Positions 29,628 through 37,572 of a stretch of DNA of 56,239 nt are shown one piece after another (the first letter of the stretch is position 1; every line of letters begins with the position of its first letter). The notes beneath the pieces are model-generated. The model had not been told where the DNA came from and did no database searches. It worked only from the letters and a program-made list of their open reading frames with translations. A program made the translations under genes and the position numbers. Source of the DNA: Sporosarcina ureae (lineage in GTDB: Bacteria; Bacillota; Bacilli; Bacillales_A; Planococcaceae); assembly GCF_029267015.1 (NCBI RefSeq), contig NZ_JARIEA010000007.1, positions 1 through 56,239 of the forward strand, written 5' to 3'.

Positions 29628-30584
29628 TTATGGTGTAGCTAAAAACGAACGAATCGCTTCTCTATTTTTATCTAAATCAATATCAATTACAGATCCTGCG
29701 TGACTATAGGAAGTAAAAGAATAACTTCCTTCAACTGGAATACGTAAAGTCTGAAGATCCAATTTTCGTTTTGCAACAATTGTCAGCACTCTAGTTAGTT
29801 CATCCTTTGAAGTGAGGTCCGTCTCAATGAAGTTATCGAGTGCACCCGCTACTTTCGGTGCTTGCAAGACCGTCGATACGCTGAATAGCTCGTCCTTCAC
29901 TGCTTGAATGACTTCCTGCTGGCGATTGACCCGCCCGAAGTCCCCTTCATCATCTGCGCGGAATCGTGCATAACCAAGTAACTCTTTACCGTTTAATCGC
30001 TGGACGCCAGGTTTTAGCGTGACACCGATCTTTTCAGACATTTCATTTTGAACGTTCATTTCAAGACCTTTCGGAAATGCAATGTCCATAATGGATTCGA
30101 AATTATCGAAATCGACGACTGCGTAATGATGAATGGGTATATTGAACATCCCCGAAATCGTTTCTTTCGCAGTTTGGACACCACCCAAGTAATAGGCGGT
30201 ATTCAATTTATACGACTGGTACCCCGGGATCTGTGCGTAGATATCTCGCATAAATGAAATTAAATGCGCGGTACCAGCAGTTTGGTCCCAAGATAATACC
30301 ATCATCGTATCGGTACGGTATTTTCCTGATCCATCATTATCGACGCCGAGCAATAAATAATTCTCTGTCGTTGGATCTTGCGGGTTTAGCAAATCACCTT
30401 GAAATTCTCCAGGATTGATCTTGCTGCCTGCTGTCATCGCCTTACCTTGTTTATATTGAAAGTAGCTATAAGCCGACATCGTTACAGTGAATAGCAATAC
30501 TGCTGTTATAAAAACTCTGCCAACGCGTAATTTACGCTTCTTTTTCCTGCGATGTGGCTGCTGTTCGTCGAAGTGTTCATCCAT
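29628..30584 (-). CDS. LytR-CpsA-Psr family cell-wall glycopolymer ligase
   Basis: A 318-residue type II membrane protein: a short basic cytoplasmic head (HRRKKKRKLRVGRV), one transmembrane helix (about 27-45) and the extracellular LCP domain. The LCP domain carries LLLGVDNDGSGKYRTDTMMV, FMRDIYAQIPGYQSYKLNTA and GYARFRADDEGDFGRVNRQQ, whose Arg and Asp residues bind polyprenyl pyrophosphate. The family attaches teichoic acid or other glycopolymers to peptidoglycan. A transcription-attenuator role was the older annotation. It lies 28 bases upstream of the AI-2E gene, in the same direction. Confidence 0.93.
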   Translation of the reverse strand: MDEHFDEQQPHRRKKKRKLRVGRVFITAVLLFTVTMSAYSYFQYKQGKAMTAGSKINPGEFQGDLLNPQDPTTENYLLLGVDNDGSGKYRTDTMMVLSWDQTAGTAHLISFMRDIYAQIPGYQSYKLNTAYYLGGVQTAKETISGMFNIPIHHYAVVDFDNFESIMDIAFPKGLEMNVQNEMSEKIGVTLKPGVQRLNGKELLGYARFRADDEGDFGRVNRQQEVIQAVKDELFSVSTVLQAPKVAGALDNFIETDLTSKDELTRVLTIVAKRKLDLQTLRIPVEGSYSFTSYSHAGSVIDIDLDKNREAIRSFLATP

Positions 30585-30658
30585 ATAGCGTTCATTCCTC
30601 CATTATCCGTGTGTATCCAGTTATCAGGACGTTTCTGTTCACAACGGGTTGCGTCCAG

Positions 30659-31837
30659 TCACGAGCTTTGCTTGGCGGATCGACCTATTTGCAACGCTAG
30701 TCCTAGCATTGCCACAAATAAAAGAAGAAATACGAACAATGTAACGTAATGATTTTCTGTGTAGTCATATAAGGAAGCGATGAGTAAAGGCAAGATTCCA
30801 CCTATGATGAAGCCCCCTGTCTGCATCATCGCAGTCCAAGAATTCGTTTCTTCGGCTGTATCAGTAGCGTCCATTGGCATAAGCAAGCAAATCGGGAATA
30901 ATCCACCAAGTGGAATGCCCATCACGAGTACGCCGATTGCGAACCACAATGGATCTGCCGTCCACATCAAGCCGATCGAGACAATACCGAGTGCGAGGAT
31001 CACAACAAGTGCTGACGTTCTACTTGTAAACTTCTGCAAGATAATCGGGAAACCGATGTTCATGAAGATCTGCACAACCGTCATCAAACTAAGCAATGTC
31101 CCTGCCTGTAAAAGCGTCATGCCGTTCGATACAGCAATCGGAACGAGATAGGTTAAAACGGAGAAGAACAGTGCCGTCTGTAAACCGAAGAATACAAGGA
31201 AACTCCATGCCTTCTTGCTACGCCATGGATTCTCCCCTTTTACTACAGGTTGTTCTGACACTTGCTTCACTTCAATTGGATGCTTGGCGGTGATTGTCCA
31301 CGCAACCATACCCAGAATCGCAATAGCGGCCCAAATGGCTAGCGCAAATGAATAGGACCCGGCTTTTTCATAAAAGACCCCCGTTAATCCTGTACTTAAC
31401 GTCGCCCCCATCCCCATACCGAATGAATAAATGCCGACTACGACTGCAACATGCATCGGAAAATACTGTTTGATTAGCGCGGACAGCAAAGGTCCAATGA
31501 CGGCGATCGCGACTCCCGCAACGAAAGCTGTCAATAATAACACACTAAATGACGTAACCGAAAAGCGGATCCCAGTTGCTACAGCAAGTAACAGCAACAT
31601 CAAGTACATCGTCTTATTTAAGCCGATCGCTTTATTCAGTATCGGTGCGAGCATGGCGAATACCCCCATGCAAATGACTGGAATAACAGTTAAGAGACTC
31701 ACTTGCGTGTTAGACAACACCAAATCATCTCGAATAATATCCAGCATGGGCCCAATAGATGTAATGGCTGGTCGTAAATTGAGCGCGACTAGGAAGATCG
31801 CAAATAATAAAAGAATTTGACTAGATTTAGAGCGCAA
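30659..31837 (-). CDS. MFS transporter, CynX/NimT family
   Basis: A 392-residue permease with 12 hydrophobic helices. The N-terminal LLLFAIFLVALNLRPAITSI, with the Arg-Pro in helix 1, and SLLTVIPVICMGVFAMLAP are characteristic of the CynX/NimT (cyanate, 2-nitroimidazole) branch. The substrate is unknown. I preferred the TTG at 31837, 8 bases after GGAG, over the TTG two codons earlier that lies too close to the ribosome site. Confidence 0.87.
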   Translation of the reverse strand: MRSKSSQILLLFAIFLVALNLRPAITSIGPMLDIIRDDLVLSNTQVSLLTVIPVICMGVFAMLAPILNKAIGLNKTMYLMLLLLAVATGIRFSVTSFSVLLLTAFVAGVAIAVIGPLLSALIKQYFPMHVAVVVGIYSFGMGMGATLSTGLTGVFYEKAGSYSFALAIWAAIAILGMVAWTITAKHPIEVKQVSEQPVVKGENPWRSKKAWSFLVFFGLQTALFFSVLTYLVPIAVSNGMTLLQAGTLLSLMTVVQIFMNIGFPIILQKFTSRTSALVVILALGIVSIGLMWTADPLWFAIGVLVMGIPLGGLFPICLLMPMDATDTAEETNSWTAMMQTGGFIIGGILPLLIASLYDYTENHYVTLFVFLLLFVAMLGLALQIGRSAKQSS

Positions 31838-31987
31838 TACCAAGACTCCTTTTACTCATAATTCGTATAGATCATCTATCATCATTATATCGTAAATCAA
31901 ATTTGTAAACAGTACTAGTTCAAACATTCCATTTCACGTAATTTTAATGTATACTAGGAACATTGTGAACTTAGGAGGATATTATAT

Positions 31988-33586
31988 ATGTTAGCAGTTA
32001 GTAATTTAAGTCTTCGCTTCGGCGACCGCAAGCTATTCGAAGACGTCAATATACAGTTCAATCCAGGTAATTGCTATGGATTAATTGGAGCGAATGGCGC
32101 AGGAAAATCTACATTTGTCAAAATCGTGTCAGGTGAACTTGAACCTCAAACAGGTAATGTTATTCTTGGAAAAGACGAGCGTATGGCTGTCTTGAAACAG
32201 AACCACTTTGAATACGAAGAATATGAAGTAATGGATCTTGTCATCATGGGCCACAAAGAGCTGTATGAAGTGATGAAAGAAAAAGATGCTATTTATATGA
32301 AGGAAGACTTCTCCGATGAAGACGGAATGCGTGCAGCTGAACTTGAAGGCGAATTCGCAGATATGAATGGATGGGAAGCAGAATCTGAAGCTTCTGTACT
32401 CCTTCAAGGTCTTGGCGTTCCTGAAAGCATGCATCATTCCAAAATGTCTGAACTGGACGGATCCAACAAAGTAAAAGTATTGCTTGCACAAGCATTATTC
32501 GGCAAGCCAGATGTTTTGCTATTGGATGAGCCAACAAACAACTTGGACACTAAAGCAATTCGTTGGTTAGAAGAATTCTTAATCAACTTCCCAAACACTG
32601 TCATAGTCGTTTCCCATGACCGTTACTTCTTGAATAAAGTATGTACACATATTGCGGATCTTGATTTCAGTAAAATCCAGATTTACGCTGGTAACTATGA
32701 CTTCTGGTACGAGTCCAGCCAATTGGCGTTGAAACTATCTCAAGAGTCTAACAAGAAAAAAGAAGAAAAAGTTCAGGAATTGCAAGCGTTTATCGCGCGT
32801 TTCAGTGCCAACGCTTCGAAATCCAAACAAGCCACTTCTCGTAAAAAGACATTGGAAAAAATCGAGTTGGATGACATCAAACCATCTTCTCGCCGTTACC
32901 CATTCGTCAACTTTACAATGGGACGCGAAATCGGTAACGATGTTGTATCTGTTAAAGATGTTACGAAAACAGTTGATGGCAAAACAATGATTAAAGACGC
33001 TTCTTTCTCACTCGATAAAGAAGACAAAATCGTTTTGATTGGTAACCCACTTGCGAAATCTGCAATGCTTGATATGCTGGCTGGAGTAACTGAGCCGGAT
33101 TCTGGAGTGATTAAATGGGGCGTTACAACAACTAACGCATACTTCCCAATGGATAACTCGGAGTACTTTGAAGGTTCAGAGCAGACGCTAGTCGATTGGT
33201 TGCGTCAATACTCACCTGAAGATGAAACAGAAACATTCTTGCGTGGATTCCTTGGACGTATGTTATTCTCTGGTGAAGAAGTGAAGAAAAGTCCTAGCGT
33301 ATTATCAGGTGGAGAAAAAGTTCGTTGTATGCTATCAAAAATGATGCTTACAAGTGCGAACGTCTTGTTGCTTGATGAACCGACAAACCACTTGGACTTG
33401 GAGTCTATCCAAGCGCTTAACAATGGTTTAATCGCGTTTAAAGGCGCTATGATCTTCACATCTCATGACCATCAGTTCATCCAAACAATCGCTAATCGTG
33501 TAATCGAGATCAATGATGATGGAACAATCTTTGATAAATCGATGTCATATGATGAGTATTTGGAGTTTAAAGGTCTGAAAGCATAA
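31988..33586 (+). CDS. ABC-F family ATPase (YkpA/YbiT-like)
   Basis: A 532-residue soluble protein with two ABC domains and no membrane part, as in ribosome-associated ABC-F factors. The first domain has Walker A GANGAGKST, a signature-like region and LLLDEPTNNLD; the linker is lysine-rich. The second domain has SGGEKVRCMLSKMMLTSANV and LLLDEPTNHLDLES, but its Walker A reads IGNPLAKSAML instead of GxxGxGKS. Likely a translation factor acting at the ribosomal E site; substrate specificity cannot be judged. Shine-Dalgarno TAGGAGGA; TATACT at 31951 may be the -10. Confidence 0.92.
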   Translation: MLAVSNLSLRFGDRKLFEDVNIQFNPGNCYGLIGANGAGKSTFVKIVSGELEPQTGNVILGKDERMAVLKQNHFEYEEYEVMDLVIMGHKELYEVMKEKDAIYMKEDFSDEDGMRAAELEGEFADMNGWEAESEASVLLQGLGVPESMHHSKMSELDGSNKVKVLLAQALFGKPDVLLLDEPTNNLDTKAIRWLEEFLINFPNTVIVVSHDRYFLNKVCTHIADLDFSKIQIYAGNYDFWYESSQLALKLSQESNKKKEEKVQELQAFIARFSANASKSKQATSRKKTLEKIELDDIKPSSRRYPFVNFTMGREIGNDVVSVKDVTKTVDGKTMIKDASFSLDKEDKIVLIGNPLAKSAMLDMLAGVTEPDSGVIKWGVTTTNAYFPMDNSEYFEGSEQTLVDWLRQYSPEDETETFLRGFLGRMLFSGEEVKKSPSVLSGGEKVRCMLSKMMLTSANVLLLDEPTNHLDLESIQALNNGLIAFKGAMIFTSHDHQFIQTIANRVIEINDDGTIFDKSMSYDEYLEFKGLKA

Positions 33587-33600
33587 TATAGGTAATCTCG

Positions 33601-33638
33601 AGACTATCCTAGAAACAATTTCTAGGATAGTCTTTTTT
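33601..33638 (+). terminator. Terminator of the ABC-F gene
   Basis: A perfect 15-bp stem, AGACTATCCTAGAAA (33601-33615) with its complement (33619-33633), has a 3-base loop and a T-run. Confidence 0.97.
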
Positions 33639-33695
33639 CGTTCGTACAAACTATATGAAAAAAAAGAAAAGCCGTAGCTCCTCTTTTCCTTTTTA

Positions 33696-34061
33696 TTATT
33701 TTCTTTTTTGCGAGTAGTTGTCTACTAACGCTCTGTTTAGTAACGATATGGATCGATCTAGTTCAAACTTGATTAAGTCTTTATACGCTTTCACCTTTTC
33801 TAGATCTCCTATACGGTAAATGTAGAGTGTCTGCATCTCCGTCCCCTGCTTATGAACCGGATGTCTAACAATCAGGCCGTCGTTAAGTAAATCATGAAGC
33901 GATTTATATACTTCAGACTTAGTCGGACGGTAACCAAGGTCTCTGAAATGGTCTAGAAGGTCATCTAATATTTGTAGACCATACAAGTTCCCCTCTTCTG
34001 CTTTATGTAGCATGTAGAGCTTCAGAAAAGCTCTCTGACGAATGACAAATGTACTCTTCAT
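33696..34061 (-). CDS. rtp: Replication terminator protein (RTP)
   Basis: A 121-residue winged-helix protein (B. subtilis RTP has 122) that as a dimer binds Ter sites and stops replication forks in one direction. Strong likeness to RTP as I recall it: IRQRAFLKLYML against VKQRAFLKLYMI; the recognition-helix region YRPTKSEVYKSLHDLLNDG against FKPNHTEVYRSLHELLDDG; and the dimerisation helix FELDRSISLLNRALVDNY against VELDRCKKLIEKALSDNF. Tyr27 in LYGL corresponds to RTP Tyr33, implicated in helicase contact. The fold is shared with PadR regulators, a looser alternative label. Shine-Dalgarno AAGGAGGGA. A Ter-like site lies upstream. Confidence 0.93.
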   Translation of the reverse strand: MKSTFVIRQRAFLKLYMLHKAEEGNLYGLQILDDLLDHFRDLGYRPTKSEVYKSLHDLLNDGLIVRHPVHKQGTEMQTLYIYRIGDLEKVKAYKDLIKFELDRSISLLNRALVDNYSQKRK

Positions 34062-34100
34062 TGATCTTCCCTCCTTGATTGCTGTACGTGTGATAGTTAT

Positions 34101-34109
34101 AGTATAGCA
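34101..34109 (-). promoter_or_regulatory. Extended -10 promoter of rtp
   Basis: On the minus strand TGCTATACT (TG-N-TATACT), about 40 bases before the rtp start, with no clear -35. The Ter-like site lies about 30 bases further upstream, so RTP binding there could repress its own gene, as in B. subtilis. Confidence 0.6.
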
Positions 34110-34140
34110 AATTATGTCGTGCGAGGAGAATTGTAAAGAA

Positions 34141-34165
34141 CTAGGATTATTTGGAACCAGGTTTC
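34141..34165 (-). repeat. Ter-like site upstream of rtp (copy R)
   Basis: The minus strand reads GAAACCTGG then TTCCAAATAATCCTAG. It shares 24 identical bases with copy A at about 21.78 kb and 17 with copy B at 22.15 kb, in the opposite orientation to both. By analogy with B. subtilis Ter polarity its blocking face would point to lower coordinates, towards the dif-like site. A further block, GAACATAC on the minus strand (plus 34198-34205), is also shared by all three copies. Confidence 0.72.
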
Positions 34166-34313
34166 TTATAACTATTCAATAGGATAATAGACCGTATGTT
34201 CCTAGTTGTTGATGGTGGAAACAGATTGGTATTAATGAAGAGTATAAAAAAACTATTTTGTGATTTTTTCTATCAATTAAGGGAATACTATAAGAATAAA
34301 AGGAGGTTTTCTT

Positions 34314-35072
34314 ATGAAGAGACATACTGGATGGTTTCTGACAGCTACACTTCTTTTTGCACTCGCTGGATGTGGGTCCGAGCCTGCATCGACTGATAAT
34401 ACAACTACCCCTACTCCACCCGTTGATGATGACGCGATATTTGAACGCATCGAACCAGAAGTGACTATTCCCAATGCAGAAATTGAAATAGATGAAAATA
34501 TCCAAGAAGATGCCGTGGAGGAACCTGAAACAACAGCTGATCCACAAGCTATTCCTGCTTCCTTGTTGGATTACTTCCCTCCTGACGATACGAGTGTATA
34601 TTACGAAGGTGTCGGGAATGAATTCGCCCAAATGGCTAATACTATATCCCGACCAGCACCCGATTATGTCGTCATTCACGAAAATAATGGTGGTTCTTAC
34701 ATTCAAAAGGTCTATAAATTGGAAGATAACAAGATTCAACTTGTGAAGGAAGAACTTGTTGATTTCAATGTAATATTGCCAACAACAGCTGAATTGGATG
34801 CGCTCGTTCCCATTCGAACGTATTTGAAAGAACCTATTCAAGTGGGGACGACATTTGATGATTGGACGATTGTAGAAGTCGACGCTTCCCTACAGGCGCC
34901 TTATCAGCAGTTTGATGATGTGGTAGTTGTAGAGCAAATCGATGGAGACTTCGTCAATAGACTATATTTGGCCGAAGGTTTTGGCGAGGTAAAACGGGAG
35001 TCGATCATGACAATCGCTGGAGAACCGGATTACGTTGTAACGTCCACTTTAGAAAATATGACGCAGCCTTAA
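34314..35072 (+). CDS. Putative lipoprotein, paralogue 1
   Basis: A 252-residue protein with a lipoprotein signal (GWFLTATLLFALAGC, lipobox Cys about residue 21). An acidic Pro/Thr/Asp-rich linker to about residue 75 follows. The globular domain contains LLDYFPPDDTSVYYEGVGNE, PDYVVIHENNGGSYIQKVYK, PIRTYLKEPIQVGTTFDDW and FGEVKRES. No known family was recognised. The domain is closely paralogous to the next gene. The linker is longer and differs in sequence. Strong Shine-Dalgarno AAAAGGAGG. Confidence 0.85.
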   Translation: MKRHTGWFLTATLLFALAGCGSEPASTDNTTTPTPPVDDDAIFERIEPEVTIPNAEIEIDENIQEDAVEEPETTADPQAIPASLLDYFPPDDTSVYYEGVGNEFAQMANTISRPAPDYVVIHENNGGSYIQKVYKLEDNKIQLVKEELVDFNVILPTTAELDALVPIRTYLKEPIQVGTTFDDWTIVEVDASLQAPYQQFDDVVVVEQIDGDFVNRLYLAEGFGEVKRESIMTIAGEPDYVVTSTLENMTQP

Positions 35073-35104
35073 TTAATAAAAGTATAATAAATAGACTATG
35101 TAGG

Positions 35105-35144
35105 AAGACTATCCAGGAGCTCGACCTTTGGGTAGTCTTTTTCT
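35105..35144 (+). terminator. Terminator between the two lipoprotein genes
   Basis: AAGACTATCC (35105-35114) pairs with GGGTAGTCTT (35130-35139), followed by TTTTT. The two paralogues are therefore probably separate transcripts. Confidence 0.85.
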
Positions 35145-35239
35145 TGATACTAGATCGTTTACTCTTCCCTATTCTTCGCAAGTTATGAATAGCTTCTACT
35201 AATAAGGGAATAACACAAAATAAAAGGAGGTTTTTCATT

Positions 35240-35926
35240 ATGAAACGTAATCTGTGGTTGTTGATGGCTATGCTGCTTCTCGTGCTCGCTGGATGCTCAA
35301 ATAAGCCCGCAACGTCGATTGACGGTAAGACCGAATCTTCCGAAACAGGTACTGAAGGGAAAACCGATGACAAGACAGATCAGCAAAATGACGATGCGAA
35401 TTTGACCGATGTGTCTTTGATGGAGTACTTTCTTCCCGACGGCTCCAGCGCCCATTATAAAGGTGTTGGGAACGAATATGCTGAACTAGATATCACCGTG
35501 GCAAGACCTACTCAAGACTATGTGGTGATTCATGAAAACAATGGCGGTACATTCGTTCAAAAAGTATATAAGCTGAACGGCGATGAAATTCAAGTCTTAC
35601 AGGAAGAACATATTGAATTGGATGCTGGCGTGCCTCCTGTAGAAGAGTTGGAATCCATGGAGCCGATCCGCACGTATTTGAAAGGTCCTATTGAAGTCGG
35701 AACTACGTTTGATGATTGGAAGATCGTCGAGATGAATGCATCAGTAGAGACACCTTATCAGCAATTTGAAGATGCTGTCGTCATCGAGCAAGCGGGAGAA
35801 GACTTTGTAAATAGGATTTATATCGTGAAAGATTTCGGGGAAGTAAAACGTGAATCTACGATGTCTATTGAAGGCGAAGAAGAATTTGTAGTTACTTCTA
35901 GTCTTGAAACCGTGACACAACCTTAA
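35240..35926 (+). CDS. Putative lipoprotein, paralogue 2
   Basis: A 228-residue protein with a lipoprotein signal (LWLLMAMLLLVLAGC, Cys about residue 19), a shorter Thr/Asp/Glu-rich linker and the same C-terminal domain as paralogue 1: SLMEYFLPDGSSAHYKGVGN, QDYVVIHENNGGTFVQKVYK, PIRTYLKGPIEVGTTFDDW and FGEVKRESTM. Likely a tandem duplication. Surface-exposed, function unknown. The leader AAAAGGAGGTTTTTC resembles that of paralogue 1. Confidence 0.85.
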   Translation: MKRNLWLLMAMLLLVLAGCSNKPATSIDGKTESSETGTEGKTDDKTDQQNDDANLTDVSLMEYFLPDGSSAHYKGVGNEYAELDITVARPTQDYVVIHENNGGTFVQKVYKLNGDEIQVLQEEHIELDAGVPPVEELESMEPIRTYLKGPIEVGTTFDDWKIVEMNASVETPYQQFEDAVVIEQAGEDFVNRIYIVKDFGEVKRESTMSIEGEEEFVVTSSLETVTQP

Positions 35927-35938
35927 TTTTTCGCAAAC

Positions 35939-35966
35939 AAAAAGGCGCCGCAATGGGCGCCTTTTC
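35939..35966. terminator. Bidirectional terminator, lipoprotein 2 and cold-shock gene
   Basis: AAAAGGCGCC (35940-35949) pairs perfectly with GGCGCCTTTT (35956-35965). The A-tract and T-tract on either side suit both converging genes. Confidence 0.92.
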
Positions 35967-35973
35967 AAGTGGT

Positions 35974-36174
35974 TTAGATTTTAACAACGTTAGCTGCTTG
36001 TAGACCACGGTTTCCTTCGACAACTTCAAATTCAACCTGCTGACCTTCGTCAAGAGATTTGAATCCGTCGCCTTGGATTGCTGAGAAGTGTACAAAGATG
36101 TCTTCTTCTCCGTCAACTTCGATAAAACCGAAGCCCTTTTCTGCGTTAAACCATTTTACTGTACCTTGTTTCAT
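35974..36174 (-). CDS. Cold-shock protein
   Basis: A 66-residue single cold-shock domain, an OB-fold RNA/DNA chaperone. The nucleic-acid-binding motifs RNP1 (KGFGFIEV) and RNP2 (DIFVHFSAI) are intact. Start [15 protein letters not shown] is preceded by GGAGGTTATCG. It is a CspA/B/D-type paralogue; the exact orthologue cannot be told. The long leader with hairpin upstream fits the post-transcriptional control typical of csp genes. Confidence 0.97.
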   Translation of the reverse strand: MKQGTVKWFNAEKGFGFIEVDGEEDIFVHFSAIQGDGFKSLDEGQQVEFEVVEGNRGLQAANVVKI

Positions 36175-36354
36175 TCGATAACCTCCAAAAATATACGTAC
36201 TTATTAATACACGAACCTTAGCAAAGCAAAAAATTCACGTATTACAAAAGATACCGACGTCGCCGATCACTTTTGTAATAGGTGAATCACTTAGCATACG
36301 GTCGTTCGATTAATTTACTTACGTTAAGTATAACATCTTTAACTTGATTGTCAA
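36175..36354 (-). promoter_or_regulatory. Promoter and long structured leader of the cold-shock gene
   Basis: On the minus strand TTGACA (36349-36354), a 16-bp spacer and TATACT (36327-36332) give a strong promoter. The resulting leader is about 145 bases. It contains a hairpin whose 10-base arms are ATTACAAAAG and CTTTTGTAAT (36241-36250 with 36270-36279), enclosing a GACGTC core. Such leaders in csp mRNAs change fold with temperature. Confidence 0.7.
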
Positions 36355-36384
36355 TAAAAAAATAACACTTTTTACAGAATGTTC

Positions 36385-36678
36385 TTACGATATGTTCGGT
36401 TCACCATTTAGTAAAACAACGATACCGTGATATAACTGTAAATCTCCTTCACAGCCATCGCAATAATGTTTTTCGGTTGTGGACCAAAATGCGTGGAAAC
36501 AACCTTTACGAACTTCATAATGCTCAAAGTATGATTCCATCTTGCTGATCACTTCTTCAATATATGCCTGTGTTTCGTCTTCATTCGTAAATGTTTTGGA
36601 CGTGACGCTATAGTCTCTCCACTCTTCAAACATCCACCACGGCTCAAAGTCCGCCTTCATGTATACAACTTCATACAT
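36385..36678 (-). CDS. DUF1033 family protein
   Basis: A 97-residue soluble protein with the family pattern YEVVYMKADFEPWWMFEEW, many aromatic residues, and a C-terminal CDGCEGDLQLYHGIVVLLNG that includes a Cys-x2-Cys pair. Known only as a conserved Firmicutes family of unknown function. Shine-Dalgarno AAGGAGTG. Monocistronic. Confidence 0.82.
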   Translation of the reverse strand: MYEVVYMKADFEPWWMFEEWRDYSVTSKTFTNEDETQAYIEEVISKMESYFEHYEVRKGCFHAFWSTTEKHYCDGCEGDLQLYHGIVVLLNGEPNIS

Positions 36679-36912
36679 TCAGTATGCACTCCTTTATCTT
36701 GCGCTATGCAGGAATGATTCTCATTTTAGCAAATCCTTCCCACTATTCAAAGTAAAATGATTCATGTGGCGTAATATATGAGTTTTCGACCATTTTCGGC
36801 TATAATTAAGATAGGCTCAAGTAACCTTACTGTCTGCACGATAAATGAAACCTTTTCGCTGTTAATCCGTAAGTATTATATAGAGTCAGAATGGAAGGTG
36901 GCCTGAACAATC

Positions 36913-37572
36913 ATGACGAATATAAAAAACTTTTTTACACGACATTTAATTATGGCGCCTACTAGTTTCCTGACATGGTTCACCCTCATCGGCGGGACAA
37001 GCATCAATTTTTTCCTAGGTTCCGCAATCGGGATTGCCATGTATGCAGGAGGCAACGTAGCCATTAAAGAACTGCAGTTACGTTCCACACTGAAGCAATT
37101 CGGTATGGCTCGCTCTGAATATAAACATATTGAACAACAATTGAGTGAATCCAAGAAAAAACTGAAACAACTCGGTAATATGTATGGACAAGTACGTTCG
37201 ATTCAAGCATTTAGACAAGTGTATGACATGTCTTCAATGGCTCGACGTATTATCAAAATTGTCCAAAACAACCCACGGAAGTTCTATCAAGTCGAGAGCT
37301 TTTTCTATGCTCACTTGGACTCCGTCGTAGAACTTACTTCAAAGTATAGCTTGCTAGTGAATCAACCATTAAAAGATCAAGAGATCAAAGTTGCCTTGCA
37401 GCATACACGCGAAACATTAGCCGATTTAAGTCTCGAAATGGAGCGTGATCTTCGAAATGCCGTAGCAACCGATTTAGAGAAACTACGCATGGAAATTGAT
37501 TATGTGGACATTACACTCAAGAGAAACAAACCGTTGCTCGAATCGAAAGGGGAACATTCTAATGACAGATAA
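36913..37572 (+). CDS. xpaC: XpaC family membrane-associated protein
   Basis: A 219-residue protein whose N-terminal part has two hydrophobic segments (LIMAPTSFLTWFTLIGGTSI and FFLGSAIGIAMYAGGNVAI), followed by a long helical, probably coiled domain. The family name refers to hydrolysis of 5-bromo-4-chloroindolyl phosphate, but the real role is unclear. It overlaps telA by 11 bases, the usual XpaC-TelA pair of Bacillales, suggesting a shared membrane-stress role. TATAAT at 36801-36806 is a possible -10 box. The long leader between them shows no gene. Confidence 0.88.
   Translation: MTNIKNFFTRHLIMAPTSFLTWFTLIGGTSINFFLGSAIGIAMYAGGNVAIKELQLRSTLKQFGMARSEYKHIEQQLSESKKKLKQLGNMYGQVRSIQAFRQVYDMSSMARRIIKIVQNNPRKFYQVESFFYAHLDSVVELTSKYSLLVNQPLKDQEIKVALQHTRETLADLSLEMERDLRNAVATDLEKLRMEIDYVDITLKRNKPLLESKGEHSNDR

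Noticed and set aside
33696-34061. Plain PadR-family transcription regulator
   Set aside because: PadR is the broader fold, but the segments of strongest likeness, the length and the nearby Ter-like sites fit RTP specifically.
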